The notes beneath the pieces are model-generated. The model did not search any database, had not been told where the DNA came from, and saw nothing but the letters and a program-made list of their open reading frames with translations. The translations under genes and the position numbers were made by a program. From positions 1 through 60,764 of the forward strand of contig NZ_JANUGV010000012.1 in NCBI RefSeq assembly GCF_024753215.1: a stretch of DNA of 60,764 nt, written 5' to 3'. This stretch comes from Massilia solisilvae. Lineage in GTDB: Bacteria; Pseudomonadota; Gammaproteobacteria; Burkholderiales; Burkholderiaceae_D. Shown one piece after another: positions 58,367-60,764 of this stretch. Numbering within the stretch: the first letter of the stretch is position 1; the number at the start of each line of letters is the position of its first letter.

Positions 58367-60764
58367 CTATCGTGATTGCGGCGGTGTCGCGGCCGGCCGC
58401 GAACCGGCGACCCGCAGCTGTTGCGACAAACCGGGCTTGCCCACCGGGGCGTTTTCGACCTGTCCGGCCACGCGGCCCTGGCCCACGTTCACGCGGAACA
58501 GCGCCACTGCCTCGCGCCCGTCCATGTCGCGCGCAATGATCTTGATACGCAGCTCGCCGCGCATGCCCGGCGGCGCGTCGCCCGTGAACTGGCCGGTCTG
58601 ACCGTTGAATTGCACCCAGCCTGGCAGCGGGCGGCCGTCCTGCATCTGGGCGGCGAGCCGCACGATGGCCTTGGGCTGAGTGTGCGCAAACGCGTCGGCC
58701 GGCACCGTCAACGACAGGTGCGTCCCGCTTTCCACGAACTGGTCGGGCACGCCCTGGAACAGTACCAGCGCCGGTTCGTCCGCCTTGGCCACCACGGTCC
58801 GGAAACCTTCGGAGCGGGTGTACACGTCGCTCAGCTCGGCGCTGCGGGTGATCTGCAATTCGCTGCTGGTCTCGAGCGCGCGGGTACCCTGGCCGGAGGT
58901 GATGTGCTGCGCGTCCGCGCCGACCACGCTGCCGGGCGCCGGCTGGTCCAGCGGAACGGTCGTGGTCTGCGGTGGCGTCGCGACCACCGGCGCAGCCGGC
59001 GGCGCTTCCACTGGCGTAGGCGCGGCAGTGGGCTGCGGCGCCGCTGGCACCGGCTGGACAACTGGCGGCGGTGGCGCCGTCGGGGCCGGGGTAGGCGCCG
59101 GGGTCGGTGCCTGGGTAGGCGCTTGCGTAGGTGCCTGGGTAGGTGCCTGCGTCGGCGCTTCGGTCGGCGCCGGGGTCGGCGCCTGCGTCGGCGCTTCGGT
59201 CGGTGCGGGTGTCGGCGCCTGTGTCGGCGCCGACGTGGGCGCCTGTGTCGGTGCCTGTGTTGGTTGCGGCTTCTCGTTCACGGTGACCTTGCCGCTGCCT
59301 TCGCGATGGTTGCCAGCCAGGTCGGTCACGGTCGCCGTAACGTCGTAGGACTGGCCCACATTGAGCGGCTGAGCCGACACGGCGGACAGGTCGAGTGCCC
59401 ACTTGCCGTTTTGCGCCACCACGTCATAGGTTGCGCCATTGACGGTGATGCGCAAGGTTTCGCCCTGCCCCACGTCGGCCGACCCGGTCAACACTGGCTT
59501 GGTCGATTCGGTGACGACGTCATTGACGGTCGGCGCCGCGGGGGCGGCCGTGTCGAGGACAACGTCGCGATTGTCCGCGGCGCCGTGCAGATTCGCTGCA
59601 GTATTGGTGACCCGGGCCACGATCTTCCAGTTGGCCGTATGGGCGCTACCATCGACCGCGCTCCAGCTGGTGCCGTCCGTCGTGGCGTTCGTCCAGGTTG
59701 CGCCGCCGTCGAACGACACCTGGACCACCTGGTTCGTGCCGAGGGGCGCACTCAAGGTGCCGCTCACCGTCCGGTTGGCCGAACCATCGGCGGTGATGAA
59801 GTCGCTGGCGGATACGCCGGTGTCCTTCGTCATCGACGCGATGCTGACCGTTTGCTGCGGTGCAGCCGGGTTCAGCACGGTCAGCGTGACCGCCGCACTG
59901 GCGGACAACTGGCCGTCGCTGCCCAGCACTTTCAACTGCAGCGCGCCGATGGCGTCCGCAGGCGGCGTTCCGGAGAACGTTCGCGTGGCGGGGTCGAAGC
60001 TGAGCCATCCCGGCAGCGGGCTGCCGTCGGCCATGGTCGCGCTGTAGGTGATGGTCGGGCTATCGATGTCCGTGAAGGCCGGTACCGACATTGGCGTCAG
60101 CGGTTCGCCGACAGTCCCGGTCCCGCTCGCGCCGCCGTGGGCTACCGGCGCGTCGTTCACCGGATTGACGGTGATGCTGACGTTGTAGGTATTGCTGCCC
60201 GAGCCGTCGCTGACGGTGTAGGTGAAGCTGTCCGGGCCGTTGTAGTTTGCGGCCGGCGTGTACTCGTAGCTGCCGTCGGCGTTGAGCACCAGCGTGCCGT
60301 GCGACGGGCCGGTGCCCTTGGCGTAGGTGATCGCATCGTGCTCGACATCGGTCGCTGCCGGCAGGTTGCCGGTGGCCCTGGTGTCTTCGTTGGTCGTGAT
60401 CGTCCCGTCGGCAGCGACCGGCAGGTCATTGACCGGCGTGACTTTGACGGTCATCGTTGCATCGCTGGACGCGGCGCTGGCGTTGTCATACACCTTGTAG
60501 GTAAAAGTGGTGTACGGATCGCCGTTGGCATCCGCCACCGGCACAAAGCGCAGGTGGCCAAGATTGATCTCCGCCGTGGTCACGCTGGCGCTGGCGCCGA
60601 CGTCCTGCCATGCGCCGCTCACGTAGGCCTGCAGCTTGCCCGCACCTGGCGCGGCCGAGATGCTGACCTTGGTCATCGCATCGCCGGTGTTGAAGTCGCT
60701 GAAGTTGAAGTCCGACGCACGGAAGACGTAACTGGTGTCCTCGGCCGTGGTGACTGCGCCGCCA
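58367..60764 (-). CDS. Giant cadherin/Ig-repeat adhesin, C-terminal part (5' end off window)
   Basis: The reading frame stays open to the right edge, so at least 798 residues are seen and the start lies outside; the ATG at 60676 is internal. Repeat-type domains follow one another: VCBS/cadherin-like (NEDTRATGNLPAATDVEHDA, TYTVSDGSGSNTYNVSI), a putative Ig domain (LPGWLSFDPATRTFSGTPP), two bacterial Ig-like segments (FDGGATWTN), then a Pro-Thr linker of fifteen PTxA units, and a last Ig-type domain (LPGWVQFNGQTGQFTG). The very C-terminus is a short basic tail. It is probably secreted and cell-surface. It precedes the HlyD gene by six bases. Confidence 0.85.
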   Translation of the reverse strand, partial: GGAVTTAEDTSYVFRASDFNFSDFNTGDAMTKVSISAAPGAGKLQAYVSGAWQDVGASASVTTAEINLGHLRFVPVADANGDPYTTFTYKVYDNASAASSDATMTVKVTPVNDLPVAADGTITTNEDTRATGNLPAATDVEHDAITYAKGTGPSHGTLVLNADGSYEYTPAANYNGPDSFTYTVSDGSGSNTYNVSITVNPVNDAPVAHGGASGTGTVGEPLTPMSVPAFTDIDSPTITYSATMADGSPLPGWLSFDPATRTFSGTPPADAIGALQLKVLGSDGQLSASAAVTLTVLNPAAPQQTVSIASMTKDTGVSASDFITADGSANRTVSGTLSAPLGTNQVVQVSFDGGATWTNATTDGTSWSAVDGSAHTANWKIVARVTNTAANLHGAADNRDVVLDTAAPAAPTVNDVVTESTKPVLTGSADVGQGETLRITVNGATYDVVAQNGKWALDLSAVSAQPLNVGQSYDVTATVTDLAGNHREGSGKVTVNEKPQPTQAPTQAPTSAPTQAPTPAPTEAPTQAPTPAPTEAPTQAPTQAPTQAPTQAPTPAPTPAPTAPPPPVVQPVPAAPQPTAAPTPVEAPPAAPVVATPPQTTTVPLDQPAPGSVVGADAQHITSGQGTRALETSSELQITRSAELSDVYTRSEGFRTVVAKADEPALVLFQGVPDQFVESGTHLSLTVPADAFAHTQPKAIVRLAAQMQDGRPLPGWVQFNGQTGQFTGDAPPGMRGELRIKIIARDMDGREAVALFRVNVGQGRVAGQVENAPVGKPGLSQQLRVAGSRPAATPPQSR
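59084..59263 (-). repeat. 12-base tandem repeat encoding (PTxA)n linker
   Basis: Fifteen tandem 12-base units code for Pro-Thr-x-Ala, with x being Gln, Pro, Glu or Ser, inside the giant adhesin. The units are degenerate at the third codon positions, so protein selection rather than recent slippage shaped them. A Pro/Ala stretch without Thr continues for about 100 bases to the left. Confidence 0.9.

Noticed and set aside
60677..60764. Treating the ATG at 60676 as the adhesin start
   Set aside because: The frame continues unbroken to the right edge and reads TTAEDTSYVFRASDFNFSD-like repeat sequence before that Met, so the gene starts outside the window.

Overview
The window looks like chromosomal DNA of a high-GC betaproteobacterium of the order Burkholderiales, most likely family Oxalobacteraceae (Massilia/Janthinobacterium-like). 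This rests on the very high GC third-position codon use, the rpe-gph-trpE-trpG-trpD-trpC arrangement, the betaproteobacterial 16S leader sequence at the left edge, and the family mix (M61, IorAB, several GGDEF/EAL proteins, a group III globin). No plasmid, phage, IS element or CRISPR array was seen. Genus is inference; no database was searched.

Layout. 1-420: promoter, boxA and leader of an rRNA operon that leaves the window leftwards (minus strand). 419-4326: enoyl-CoA hydratase, an MFS exporter, the lytic transglycosylase MltA, a 46-residue membrane peptide and ApaG. 4490-11222: rpe-gph, then a tryptophan operon with a Trp-codon leader peptide and attenuator, trpE, trpG, a palindromic repeat, trpD, a LysE/RhtB exporter, trpC and a small lipoprotein. 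11323-18515 (minus strand): a UbiH-like hydroxylase, DsbC, a two-subunit molybdenum hydroxylase (IorA/IorB type), its probable cofactor cytidylyltransferase, and an M61 peptidase. 18626-36141: a stretch bracketed by two identical tRNA-Phe genes, holding an esterase, M48 and M13 peptidases, a membrane protein of the small-conductance channel type, a cytochrome c, a MerR/CMD pair, a Kef-type antiporter, an acyltransferase, a large GGDEF/EAL protein and a chemoreceptor. 36214-54853: a YjdM-like protein, a CSS-EAL protein, UV endonuclease plus a CAP protein, a binding-protein/histidine-kinase pair, an amidohydrolase, a ClC channel, an old yellow enzyme, a bestrophin-like protein, an acyl-CoA hydrolase/CoA-transferase, a PAS-GGDEF-EAL protein and a truncated globin. 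54873-60764 (minus strand): the 3' end of a giant repeat adhesin, then a HlyD-type adaptor and a PqqD-like/M50 protease/HlyD fusion.

How the genes work together. The trp block makes tryptophan from chorismate to indole-glycerol phosphate and carries the sequence signs of transcription attenuation. The IorB/IorA/MocA set is a self-contained periplasmic molybdo-enzyme module with DsbC next to it. Three c-di-GMP proteins and a chemoreceptor make the middle of the window rich in motility/biofilm signalling. The right-hand cassette (giant adhesin, HlyD, M50-HlyD) is tightly packed, with gaps of +6 and -7 nt. It is the best candidate for a poorly described system: it looks like a surface-protein export or processing unit that uses a membrane protease fused to an adaptor domain. 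Three copies of a composite palindromic repeat (8120, 11228, 51571) mark intergenic sites, one of them inside the trp operon.
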